DNA of 64,000 nt from Anolis sagrei (lineage: Eukaryota; Chordata; Lepidosauria; Squamata; Anolidae): contig NC_090023.1 of NCBI RefSeq assembly GCF_037176765.1, forward strand, positions 197,556,006 through 197,620,005. The letters run 5' to 3'. The notes below the pieces were generated by a model. That model ran no database searches, was not told the origin of the DNA, and worked only from the letters and a program-made list of their open reading frames with translations. Each line of letters starts with the position of its first letter. Positions within the stretch are counted from its first letter, which is position 1. A program made the translations under genes and the position numbers. Positions 53,756-64,000 of this stretch are shown piece after piece.

Positions 53756-55364
53756 CCAAAGGGTCTGTAATGGAGAAAATGAAGCGGAAATGTATTGTTG
53801 TGTCAGTTGGGTTGCATTTATACAACCCTGGATCCAAGCCATAATGTAGCACTGTTGTCTATATATACTCCATAATATCACCAGGTGTCCATGAAACCAT
53901 CTCTGGATCTCGGTGTGTTATGTTTGCCATGCTAGGAGTTGTATTGTACGAAGGATACACTGGTTATGGGTGCAAGCCATTTTTAGTATGGGATTGTTGA
54001 TGATGTTATGAATGTCTTATAATGATGTTTCACATTGATCTTTTTCAGATGGTCACTCTTTTAAGCCACTTTATGTTGTGTAGTTACCTAGTGTTCTCCC
54101 TTGTTCCCACTTTGTTCCTTGTTTTATGCATTTAAGCAGGAAAGCTATGAAGCTGAAGTTACTCATAGCTTTCTGTTAATCCGAATGGGGAAATTGTCTT
54201 ACATTGGCCTGCAATGTAAGACAGGATTTATGGTTTGCTTCTTCTGGAAACCTTTTTTTTTAAATGCAGGGTGAGGCATGTTGACCAGAGTACATTTCTT
54301 AAGTCAATGAAAATACACAAACTTAATTTTGCTAGTTTTTGAAGTCCACTGGCTCATTTGACAAGTGAATATGAAGCAAAATCATGCAGGTTGTTGCAGT
54401 TTGTTTACTTCTCTATATTGTACATAGAGAAAGCACACAGGAAGCTCAACCACCATTGCCCACCAGACTGTGAAGTAACTGTGAACAGAACTAGAATAGA
54501 AAGCAATGTTGTTTCTCATGTCGTGGTTATGGTTTTGCCCTGTTTGAGGCCAAAGGCCTTTGTATTGGCAGAGTGAAATCACTATATCATAAAACTCTGT
54601 GCTGTCAAGTCTGGAGTTGATATAGAAGTTTTAGCATACAAAGTAATGGTGCCAATAGGAGTCACATTAGCCACTTCACCTTGTGCTGCAAAACAAAGTC
54701 CCAGTGAAAAGTGACAATCCCTTCTCTTCAACTTAGATTCTCCTGTTCAGTGGTTAACGTCATTATCTCCAAATTAAAATGTTCAGCGGTGGTCACATGG
54801 ACTACAAAATGAAAGCCACATTATGATGATACCTTTATTTTAAAAAGTTGGAAGATGCAAAGCTTCTATGCTAGCTTTCAAAACTCACAGACATTATTAG
54901 ACTTGTGCGCAGATCCGTTTTAGCCATTTTCCTTCAAGCAATGCTGTTTCTTCAGCTGGTTCAGATGACTGTGATGTCAAGGGCCCAGCCGTCACGTTTT
55001 TCCATCTGTAACGGGACCATGTGGCAACTGATCACAGCTCCTCCTCCCCTATTCGGTATCATAGTTGCATCTTGGCTTCAGTGTATTTGTTGGCTTGGGC
55101 TCTTTCTATCATCTTTTTTATTTTCCTTTATTTTCTTGATTCTTTCTATTTAGTGGGACTGACTGGGAGTTGGGAATGTGCGGGATGGGTGGGTGAAGTG
55201 CACGCACATGCGTTTGGGGGCTTGGAGAGTCATCCTTTTAGCTTCTTTTTCTCCTCCTCTCCCCTCCTTCTGAAAATACTTTAAAAATATGATAATAATA
55301 ATTATTAATAACAGGAATCCCAGCAAACAAAAAGAAAAACGTCATTCTCAGAAAACTACTGCTG
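53756..55364. other. Presumed FAM53B intron, no gene
   Basis: Mostly unique. An 11-bp-arm hairpin (TGTCTTACATT / AATGTAAGACA) lies at 54196-54224. Open frames at 54358, 54905 and 55021 have no support as genes. Confidence 0.4.
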
Positions 55365-55490
55365 TAAGAGGGTTTTGTGAGATCAGTCCCTCTTGTTGCA
55401 ATGATGTAGTAACAGTGAGGTTGCGGACTATATTTTAGTTCTTCTGGTCCACTGGTTGTCCACGGACCACAGGTTGGGAACCACTGTTTT
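55365..55490. mobile_element. Right half of a 24621-family hAT element
   Basis: GTAAGAGGGTTTTGTGAGAT to CACAGGTTGGGAACCACTG; the left half is absent. Confidence 0.65.
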
Positions 55491-55534
55491 AGACTGTTTA
55501 CCTCTCCTCCAGAGTAGAAAGTAAAAACAGCTTT

Positions 55535-56165
55535 AATTTTATTTATTTATTTCTGGTATTTCTATCCCATTCCTTCTCAACCCCCGAAGGGGGACTCAGG
55601 ACGGCTTACATTTGGCAGCAATGTGATGGCACTACATATAACAGAGCAATATAATAACAATTGAAACAATAAGTAAAACATTCATTAAAACAGTGAAAAC
55701 AGTATTAATAGCCGTATCATCATTCCAGTCAATTTCATATCTAATTCCATGTCCAAAGTGCTATCTATGTCTGTTGTCCAAAAGCCTGGTCGCAGAACCA
55801 CAACTTCAATTTCTTTCTAAATGACAGGCGGGACGGAGCCGATCTTACCTCAGTGGGAAGCAAGTTCCACAGGTGTGTGTGTGTGTGGGGGGGGGGGGGG
55901 GCACAGCTGAGAAGGCCCTCTCGTCCCCACCAGACGTATTTGTGATGCTGGTGGGAGCGAGACCAGGACCTCCCCAGATGATCTTAAACTGCGAGGCAGG
56001 ACATAGAGGGAGATGCATTCAGACAAGTAAGCTGGGCCAGGGCCGTATAGGGCTTTATAGGTCAAAACCAGCACTTTGAATTGAGCTCGGAAGTGGACCA
56101 GCAACCACTTGAAGGAAACATTAAAGCCAAAGCAGAAAGATGTGAAGGGGAAAAAGTTACCACTC
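55535..56165 (-). mobile_element. L2-like LINE 3' part with coding remnant
   Basis: The reversed 3' end TATTTATTTATTTCTGGTAT is followed by non-coding sequence, then a minus-strand frame with FKVLVLTYKALYGPGPAYLS and ECISLYVLPRSLRSS, the typical L2 C-terminus. (GT)n and G runs lie at 55873-55900. Confidence 0.75.
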
Positions 56166-56399
56166 CAGGCAGGGCCTGTAGTGCAAATCAAGAGAAAAGA
56201 GAAGGCTTTTTAAAGGATGCTGAGGGTAGGATAGCTCCAGGTTGATTGCTCTTTCTTTTCTAGGAAGTGGGAAACCTCCTTATAATGTCTTGGAAAGCTG
56301 CATGCAGGGAGAGAGAGCGCATGCCTGCAGGTCCTGCATTACCTGTCTCCTCTAGAGTGGAAAGAAACAGCCTTAACGAAGCATTAAACCTGGTCTCCT
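56166..56399. other. Presumed FAM53B intron, no feature
   Basis: Short unique stretch. Confidence 0.35.
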
Positions 56400-56740
56400 C
56401 TACACATAGAAGGGAAAGGATTGCAGAAAGAGTGGTATCTTAACTCTGAAGCTTTTATTCCAGGTCTTAATGAAGGATGAAAAGACAAACAATGCTAAAA
56501 TGATGGGAAGGAGAACCTGGGAAGTCCCCCCCCCCCCCAATAATGGGCCAATAGGGTGCGAAAACACAGGCTCCCTTAAAGGGAAAAAAAGGAAAGGGTC
56601 CCAGGAAGGGTGCTTCCTTATCCCCATTGGTAAAACACAGGCTCCTTTTAAGGAAAGAAAGGAAAAAGTCCCAGGAATGGAAAGGGGAACCTCATAAGTT
56701 CCCAATTGCTGCCATATTTTTCGACTCCTGAACAAAAATG
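56400..56740 (-). other. Possible LTR-like fossil, weak
   Basis: On the minus strand a block with two similar units of about 85 bp (sharing AGGAGCCTGTGTTTT and TCCTGGGACTTTTTCC-like phrases) leads to AATAAAAGCTT. That layout recalls a promoter-and-poly(A) arrangement of an LTR, but no bounds or target duplication were found. Confidence 0.2.
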
Positions 56741-57822
56741 GCTATCCGGCTACCTGCCTGTTTTCGGGAGGCATGTGAAAACAGATATGGGGGTCTACTG
56801 GAATCCGACAAGCAGAAACAGATTGAGATTCAGCCGAAATGCATAAGTTTACTTGCTATTGTTTTGAGTTTACATCTAGCTCACCCAGCAATTTTGAACC
56901 ATTTATCTGTAGTTAAAATATTTAAACATAGTTTCAGTGTTCATTGACTCTTGATTTACATGGGACAAACTCCCAAGTTGAGGCATCTTGTATAAATGCA
57001 CTATCTTAAAAAATATTCTAGCCATAAATTATGCAATACTATTCAGTAAAGATTAGAAATTATTTATCCCAAAGGACAAACAAAGCCAATTGTCAGATAG
57101 AGGTTTTTAAATTAACAGACTGGAGAAAAACCTTAAAATCTAGAGTCTCCCGGGTGCTCTCTTTCCTTTGGGGTGGATCATTGAGTCAACATATTTTGAA
57201 TTAAACTTTCTCATTATTAACTTTGAGTCAGAATAAGCTAAAGTTAAATGTTCGAATTGAATAAACCGTGGTGACATCCATAAATTTTAGTTGTATTATG
57301 TAGTGTAAATGTGTCAGGTTTGCAAGGGATATCTTATTTCATAGCTTTTCTCAGTGTCCTGAATTAAATATTTTTTCCAGAATGCTTTGGGAACTGTGGG
57401 TTGATTAGTTAGAATTTATGAAACAAACTTTGAAACTGCCTGCAAAGTACTTCTAAGGGAACGGTTCAAAGAACAGTGGTTGCAGGGTCATAAAAGACTA
57501 ATGTCAACTTTGTAAAAATTGCAGCAGCTTAATTAAATTACAAAATTACATCTTCCTCTTTCCTGTTCTAGAAAGGAACCCACTTCTAAAAGGATAAGAT
57601 AATTATGCTTATCAATTTGCTGCCTATGAAACCGGGCAGCTATGGATAAAACACATGCTTAACTTTGAACTTGCAACGATTTTTTTTTGTTAGAAAAAAT
57701 TATAATCACATCTGTGTCATGTAGATTTATGAATAGAAAACACAGCAGTAAGGGAAAAATGGTGTTCTTGCACTGATATATTTTGGAGAATCATTTTAGT
57801 TAATATCTACTGAGACCACCAT

Positions 57823-57825
<3 letters not shown>
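56741..57825. other. Presumed FAM53B intron, no feature
   Basis: AT-rich and unique-looking; nothing recognised. Confidence 0.4.
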
Positions 57826-57857
<32 letters not shown>

Positions 57858-58312
57858 CCACTTTATTTATATTCCGTTTTTCTCTCCTAGGGAACTCAGA
57901 GTGGATAACAACATTTACATACATAGGCAAACATTCAAGGCTTTTACAATTATATACATTGAGACATACAAAGACATAAAAGGAGGAGGCTTCTCCTTTC
58001 ATTTCCGGCTTCTGGAGGCAGTGCTCATCATTGGCTCTGGGGGGGTGGGGGTGCTTTTTCTCTATTTTTAAGCCAAGGAGCCTGCATTGTCACCTCCTGG
58101 TTGTGTGGCCGGCAAGATTGCTTGAAGTGTCTCTGCCTTTTCCTGCTAAAGCGGTACCTATTTATCTTCTCAAATTTGCATGTTTTCGAGCTGCTAGGTT
58201 GGCAGGAGCTGACAGATGGGAGCTCGCCCTGTCTTGGGAATTTGAATTGCCAACCTTCAGGTCAGCAGTTCAGCAGCACAAGAGTTTAACCCATTGCACC
58301 ACCGTGGCTCCA
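57826..58312 (-). mobile_element. Composite SINE with LINE-derived tail
   Basis: (AAT)n at 57826-57856, then a reversed CR1/L2-like tail (CCACTTTATTTATATTCCGT) and, from about 58068, a Sauria-like SINE body and head ending AACCCATTGCACCACCGTGG. Confidence 0.6.
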
Positions 58313-58359
58313 CTCATAAAACTCAACTCCCATTAAACAATGTCTGTGAACATCTAAGT

Positions 58360-58493
58360 CAGTGGTTCTCAACCTGTGGGTCCCCAGGTGTTTTGGCCCA
58401 CAACTCCCAGAAATCCCAGCCAGTTTACCAGCTGTTAGGATTTCTGAGAGTTGAAGGCCAAAACATCAGGTTGAGAACCACTGATCTAAGTAG
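58360..58493. mobile_element. 134-bp palindromic hAT MITE, exact duplication
   Basis: Ends CAGTGGTTCTCAACCTGTGG and CAGGTTGAGAACCACTG. ATCTAAGT flanks both sides exactly (58352-58359 and 58494-58501). A relative lies at 22801. Confidence 0.9.
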
Positions 58494-59107
58494 ACACAAA
58501 TAATGTTGGGCTTTGAATCATGTTATCCAAAGGGATAGCAGAAACCTGAGTACTAATATAACCAGCCTCCCATATATTTAATTTGATTTTTTTATTTTCC
58601 CCCATGAATTGTGGTTCCATCTCTCTGAAATTTCTTATCAAAGCATCTCCAATGTGTCTCTTGCTTCTGTGTCTTTGTGAGCAGCTAAATAGCTTCCTTT
58701 GACTATTATCCCAAGGCTGTTGCGAAGTGTTCAGTCATTCAGCATCATGGAACTGACATGTAACCTTTTCCCTTTTCTGTTTTAATTTCTGTTTGTCGGT
58801 TTAATTGTGTTTTTTAAAATAAGATGTTGCCATCGTGCATTGTGTGGAATGCTCCAATGTAAACTCAAAATACATGTTTGTATACAAAAATACATACATG
58901 CACACTTCTACGTAACATGAATTTTGAAGATTAGTTCCAAGTTTGAAAATTGTAACTCTCACCAAATGGACTTGAAAATGAAAAGTAGCTCTAAAATGCA
59001 AACATTAGACAATCATACAAAGAATAATGTGTGGATGAAGTAGAGTGAAATATGTTATTAAGGACTGGTTTCTGAACCGAAGGGTACCACTGCCATGAAA
59101 TGGCTGA
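58494..59107. other. Presumed FAM53B intron, no feature
   Basis: Unique-looking; nothing recognised. Confidence 0.4.
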
Positions 59108-60080
59108 GAATATTTATTTATTTACGATATTTATAGCCCACCTTTCTCAGCCTTACAGCGACTCAAGGCGGGTTACAGGTTGGCACAATTCAATGCCATG
59201 CAACCATGAAAGTGCGATTCAAAACCACCAACATAACAGCATAAAAACATATATAAAAACCATTAAAACATCTAATCATCAGTGTCATCTTGTTAAAAGC
59301 AATTCCAGTGACACCGTTTAGCCATTCCATGTTCATCAGTTCGTAGTTCCATGTTATCTATTTTGCTCCATTCTCAAAAGCTTGCTCAAAGAGCCAAGTT
59401 TTTACCTTTTTTTGGAAGATCAGGAGGGAAGGGGACAATCTAATATCCCTGGGGAGGGAGTTCCATATCCGGGGGGGGGGGGGCACCACTGATAAGGCCC
59501 TGTCTCTTGTCCCCACCAATCGCACTTGCGAGGCAGGCGGGATCGAGAGCAGGGCCTCTTCAGACGATCTTAAGTTCTTAGATGGTTCTTAGGAGGAGAT
59601 ACATTCAGACAGGTAAGCTGGGCTGGAACCGTTTAGGGGTTTATAGGTTAAAGCCAGCACTTTGAATTGTGCTCGGTAGCAAACTTGTAGCCAGTGGTGC
59701 TGGCGCAACAGAGGAGCTGTGTGCTCCCTGAGTGCTGCTCCCGTTAGTAACCTGGCTGCCGCTCATTGGACCATTTGAAGCTTCCGAACAGTCTTCAAAG
59801 GCAGCCCCACGTGGAGCACGTTGCAGTGGTCTATACGGGATGTAACCAGAGCGTGGACCACCATGACCAAATCAGACTTCCCAAAGTACAGGGGCAGCTG
59901 GCGCACAAGTTTAAACTGCAAATGCTCTCCTGGTCACCGCCGAAATCTGGGGTTCCAAGCTCAGCGATGAATCCAAGATCACACCCCAGCTGTGAACCTG
60001 CATCTTCAGAGGGAGTGTAACCCCATCCAACACAGGCTGTAACCCTATTTAGGCCCTGGAAAGTAGGGTGCAGAACAGCC
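59108..60080 (-). mobile_element. L2-like LINE, about 970 bp of the 3' region
   Basis: Longest L2-like copy. From the reversed 3' end (ATTTATTTATTTACGATATT) it runs through GTAAGCTGGGCTGGAACCGT, GCTGGCGCAACAGAGGAGCT and GTGGAGCACGTTGCAGTGGT to about 60080. The minus strand in the upper part carries decayed RT coding of the LGV-LDSSL type. A G run lies at 59471-59482. Confidence 0.75.
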
Positions 60081-61087
60081 TTGACTTAAATGGTAGACAA
60101 AAGCCATATGACTAAACAGGGCTATAGTTTCTCAGTAATAAAAATTACTGATGTGTGGTGCAATCCTATGCTGGATTAACTAAAAATAAATCCCTCTGTG
60201 TACATTGATGTTTGCTGTAATTACATTTACCTTTTGTTAAACTTCCTTGTTGGGTTAGCCTGTTGCATTCAGGGTTGGGCTTCAAAGAAGTTAATGGAGA
60301 AACAGAGACTTTTTCATTATGAAATGCAGACATCTGTATGTCTGTTGGCTAAGCTGAAGAGCCATGTGTATTTTAGGGACATTGTAATGTTAGTATCACA
60401 AATGAATAGCAGCCTAATCCTCTGCAGAGGGAGACACACCTAAATCTGCTGAAAAAACACAAGGGTACCAAAAGCTATAAAACAAACAAAGCAGTTGGTT
60501 GTACAAAAACCAGTTCAGAATCCAAGTAAAGAGATGCACGGAGAAATTGAACGGATGTATATCACCATCCCCCTGCAAGTTGGAATGATGTGCTACAGTG
60601 AATAGACTTAGTTTTCTGAATGAAATCAATGAGTCCTCCTTATTAGTTTGCAGTGAATTCTTGTGCCTAGCAGCCCAGAAAAAGTCTCAAGTTGCCGTGT
60701 GAATGTCCTAGAGGGTAATTAGACAGCTGGGATATGTCTTGGGTGATCACAATCCTCAGCCCCTTCTGCTTGGCATATGCATACCCTCGCTATTCTTCTC
60801 TATGGGGCCCCTTCCTCCCTTCTCACAGTGAAGTGGGTTGAAGGCAGCAGCACACTTTCCCAGCCTTAGGGAAGGGAGACGAGAAATTACTCTTGTCATA
60901 GATAGATAGATGGATGGATAGATAGACACAAATACAGTGTGATTTGTACAAACAGATGCTAAGCTATTTTGTATGTTTACTGTTTTCTGCATGCCTTTGT
61001 GTTTTATTTTCTTGTTTCTTGGTTTATGTTTTATGATGCTTTATATTTATAGCTTTTATTGTTTTATTTAGCTGGTATATGTTTCTA
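60081..61087. other. Presumed FAM53B intron, no gene
   Basis: (GATA/GATG)n at 60899-60927. Otherwise unique-looking. Confidence 0.4.
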
Positions 61088-61253
61088 TGCCTTCTCGGTG
61101 GTGGCCCTTCAGCTATGGAACACCCTCCCTCTGAGGATGCTTGCCATAGATGCAGGCGAAACGTCAGGAGAGAATGCTTCTAGAACATAGCCTAATAGCC
61201 CGAAAAACCTACAACAACCCAGTGATTCCAGCCATGAAAGCCTTCGACAATAC
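61088..61253 (-). mobile_element. Penelope-like end next to an L2-like scrap
   Basis: 61088-61128 (plus-strand reading AFSVVALQLWNTLP) resembles the L2 C-terminus. 61130-61253 is the reversed Penelope-like end with ACGTCAGGAGAGAATGCTTC and CCAGTGATTCCAGCCATGAA. Confidence 0.55.
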
Positions 61254-61569
61254 ATTAAACACTAGGATGTCTGTGGTGGAGGAAACACATAAAATCTAGG
61301 ATGAAATTACCCATATATGAAAACCTTCACTTGGGTGGTGGGCAGTGTGGTGATTATGGAGGACATTGGCCAGGCTCTTGTACATGTCATTGGAGGGAGG
61401 GCCATTTCTCCTGGTGTCTCCTGAGTAGTGGAATCAATAGCTATTTGTGGAAGTGGAAGCTTGTCTGTGGAAGTGGACACCCAGTCGCATAAATACATAT
61501 TTTCACTTTTATTATGTGTATAGATTAAAAGAGTCCTTATTTCATTTGAATAATTAAAAAACAAACATA

Positions 61570-61615
61570 CGGTTGGATTAGGCCAACCATAGATTAGACC
61601 AACCATGGATTAGGC
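61570..61615. repeat. 16-bp tandem repeat, three units, target of a hAT insertion
   Basis: Units GGATTAGGCCAACCAT, AGATTAGACCAACCAT and a third unit that is split by the hAT element; its end (CAACCAT) resumes at 62342. Confidence 0.8.
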
Positions 61616-62333
61616 CAGTGGTTCTCAACCTTCCTAATGCCGTGACCCCTTAATACAGTTCCTCATGTTGCGGTGACCCCCAAACCATCAAATTATTTTC
61701 AAAATTCATAACTGTAATTTTGCTACTGGTATGAAGTATAATGTAAATATCTGATATGCAGGAAGTATTTTCATTCACTGGACCAAATTTGGCACAAATA
61801 CCCATTATGCTCAAATTAGAATACTGGTGGGGTTGGGAGGGGATTCATATTGTCATTTGGGAGTTATAGTTTGCTGAGATTTATAGTTCACCTACAATTA
61901 AAGAGCATTCTGAACTTCACCAAAGATGGAACTGAATCAAAAGTGGCACACAGAACTGCCATGACCAACAGATAATACTGGAAGGGTTTGGTGGGCATTG
62001 ACTTTGAGTTTGGGAGTTGTGGTTCACCCACATTCAAAGACCACTGTGGACTTAAACAATGATGGATCTGGACCAAACTTGGTACGAATACTCAATATGC
62101 CAAAATGTGAACACTGCTGGGGAAATTTGAGAGTTGTAGTTGCTGGGATTTATAGTCCATGTACAATCAAAGAGCATTCTGAACCTCACCAATGACAGAA
62201 TTGGGTCAAACTACCCACACAGAACCCTTATGATTAACAAAAAATACTATGTTTTCTGATGCTCCTTGGCGACCCCTCTGAAACCCCCACGTTACCCTCC
62301 CAGTGGTCCCGACCCCCAGGTTGAGAAACACTG
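61616..62333. mobile_element. 718-bp hAT element (SPIN/OC1-like ends)
   Basis: Ends CAGTGGTTCTCAACCTTCC and CCAGGTTGAGAAACACTG. GATTAGGC flanks both sides exactly (61608-61615 and 62334-62341). The first 140 bp (ATGCCGTGACCCCTTAATAC, AACTGTAATTTTGCTACTGG) resemble hAT elements known in rodents, opossum and Anolis. The middle, about 61780-62230, is the same module as the long Helitrons, reversed. No transposase frame. Confidence 0.85.
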
Positions 62334-62341
62334 GATTAGGC

Positions 62342-63699
62342 CAACCATATTTCCATGGAAGGTACACAACCAGGATGTGAGTAGAACAGAACATTTTATT
62401 TGTATTTTCTTGCTGCTGGTATTCAGAGGCATATTACCTCTGATATGGTGACAATAACCTCGTATTTCTTAGATTTACCGCCCTTCTAAATCTTTCCAAG
62501 TTGTTCAAGATGGTTATATCTTGTGATAATAAGTGCCATCACCTAACTACATGCTGTATGATGCTATACAGCCAAGTATTTAGTTTCCTTGGCTGACCAT
62601 GGTGTTTAAATATAATCAACTATGGGAAGGGCACAGAGGTGGAGCTCAGAACATGAACAGGTGGTGCGTAGATGAGACATCCCATAGGTCATCAGTGGTG
62701 AGGTATATTGACCAAAATCTTGCTGCTGAACTATGGTCTGTTATGCTCTGTTATGATTATGGTTGGACTTTTACCTAGACCATGCAAGTAAGGCGTACTT
62801 GTGAGGAAAAATTAATTATCATCTGTGCAGTTGGAAAAAGACTGCTGTCTCTAAAGTAATTATTTTTCCACTACCTGAATTATTGGGGAAGAGGGGCTTA
62901 GAATAGTCTGTGAACAGTCTTATTCTTTTCCCAAGGACAATGACTTTGTCTTGCTTCCTTTACAGTTGCTGGACACTACATATTTCATTATATTGCATTT
63001 TTTCTGCTGCTGCTGCTTACATAAGCACAATAACATTGATATAGGTTCTCAACATAAATGTGGCCCTTGTATTTCTGCTCAAGTTATACTAATTTATTTC
63101 AAAATGTGTATCCTCAATGAGGATTGCACCCTCAGTTTGCTCTCTTTTTTGGTGATCTGTAAGTAGCTTCTTTGAACAAATTGGGGGATGTAAATTAATT
63201 ATGGCCAGTGGCTGGTAAAAGACACTTTGACATTTATGCTACAATGACTTGTAATCTTGATGCTTATTTGCCCGCAAGGGTTTGAGGTTTCCACTTTTCC
63301 TCCTATCGCACAAGGCCAGACTTTCTCTTCAGCCCTCTCTGCTTCCCCCCTGGCTGGTTCACAGGCTGATAGGGAGTTGTATGGACTGTGAAATCAGCAC
63401 AGTTCCTTGCCCTGTAGGGCATCTGGCCCAGAGTGGCAGTGCATTTGTGCAACTACCAGCTTTGGAACACAGCTAGCCTTTTGAACAATGGCCCATGGAT
63501 ACCTTCTGCAAATCCAGGTGTACCTACAGGAAACAAGTCTTGGGTTTATATATCCCCAGTTTCCTCCAGTACATTTGCACATTCTGTTAAAGAATTCATG
63601 TGCTCACTTTTAATTAAAAAACTGGACCAATTGCATGTCAAGGTGTACATGCTTAGCCATACATAAGGATATGTGAACTGTTTACAAGTTGCCAGAGAA
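62342..63699. other. Presumed FAM53B intron, no feature
   Basis: Unique-looking; no exon or repeat family recognised. Confidence 0.4.
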
Positions 63700-64000
63700 T
63701 TAGGTATATTCTCTTTGCCTTGGGAAATCAGACTTGCCCATGGTGGTCCACACTCTTGTTACATCCTAAATACTACTGCAACGTTCTCTATGTGGGTTGC
63801 CTTTGAAGACTGTTCAGAAGCTTCAAGTGGTTCAATGGGTGGCAGCCAGATTGCTTACCAGAGCTGTGTACAGGGAGCATACATCCTCCCTTGTTGTGTC
63901 AGTTCCACTGGCTGCCTGTCTGCTACCAAGTACAATTCAAAGTGCTGGCTTTAGCCCTAAATTGTTCCGGCCTAGCTTACCTGTCTGAACGTATCTCCCT
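63700..64000 (+). mobile_element. L2-like LINE RT region, runs off the window
   Basis: The plus strand encodes PLKTVQKLQVVQWVAARLLT, EHTSSLVVSVPLAACLLPST and, in another frame, LNCSGLAYLSERIS, the L2 pattern of LQ-VQN-AARL and HWLPV. It is interrupted by the end of the window. Confidence 0.75.

Noticed and set aside
54196-54224. 11-bp-arm hairpin as a terminator or microRNA precursor
   Set aside because: Stem too short for a microRNA precursor, and no other support.
40400-64000. FAM53B coding exons
   Set aside because: No reading frame matches the FAM53B protein sequence I remember, so this part is treated as intron by position only.

Overview
The window is vertebrate nuclear DNA, almost certainly from a squamate reptile (lizard, probably an iguanian; species not identified). 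The evidence is the repeat mixture: tRNA-headed SINEs with a BovB-type tail (Sauria SINE type), a BovB/RTE LINE, CR1 and L2-like LINEs, an R4/Dong-like LINE, Penelope-like elements, Helitrons, Tigger-like and mariner elements, and many hAT elements with 8-bp target duplications. Most of the 64 kb is repeat-derived. Every family name was assigned by eye from remembered sequences, without a database search.

Host genes. Two recognisable genes lie head to head near the left side. On the minus strand, 8323-8394 is coding exon 1 of ABRAXAS2 (BRISC scaffold), with a GC-rich promoter at about 8000-8520; its next exons were not found at 1-8320, so that stretch is read as intron 1. On the plus strand, six exons between 10587 and 21702 give a complete 217-residue EEF1AKMT2 (METTL10), the lysine methyltransferase of elongation factor eEF1A. 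All exon junctions keep the frame, and intron 2 appears to use a GC-AG boundary. About 18 kb further on, a GC-richer segment at about 39.98-40.40 kb is at the place and orientation expected for the FAM53B promoter from remembered human gene order; no FAM53B coding exon was found, so 40-64 kb is probably its long first intron.

Layout. 1-8000: ABRAXAS2 intron 1 with hAT, CR1, L2, BovB, R4-like and Penelope-like relics and a decayed 70-80-bp minisatellite split by a block of insertions. 8.0-10.6 kb: divergent promoter interval holding two abutting Helitrons. 10.6-21.7 kb: EEF1AKMT2, with a nested LINE in intron 4 bounded by a 13-bp duplication. 21.7-40 kb: 3' flank and intergenic DNA with a solo LTR (27164-27839), an unrecognised 123-codon ORF, a Helitron, a Penelope-like palindrome, a 5S rRNA-like relic and a 1.5-kb satellite. 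40-64 kb: three kinds of tandem array, Helitrons, SINEs, L2 copies and an intact-looking hAT element at 61616-62333 whose interior is shared with the Helitrons.

No operon, CRISPR array, phage-like module or new gene system is visible. The most unusual signals concern genome structure: Helitron tandems, a module shared between Helitrons and a hAT element, a transposon-derived tandem array with a 225-bp period, higher-order satellite repeats, and the GC-AG intron.
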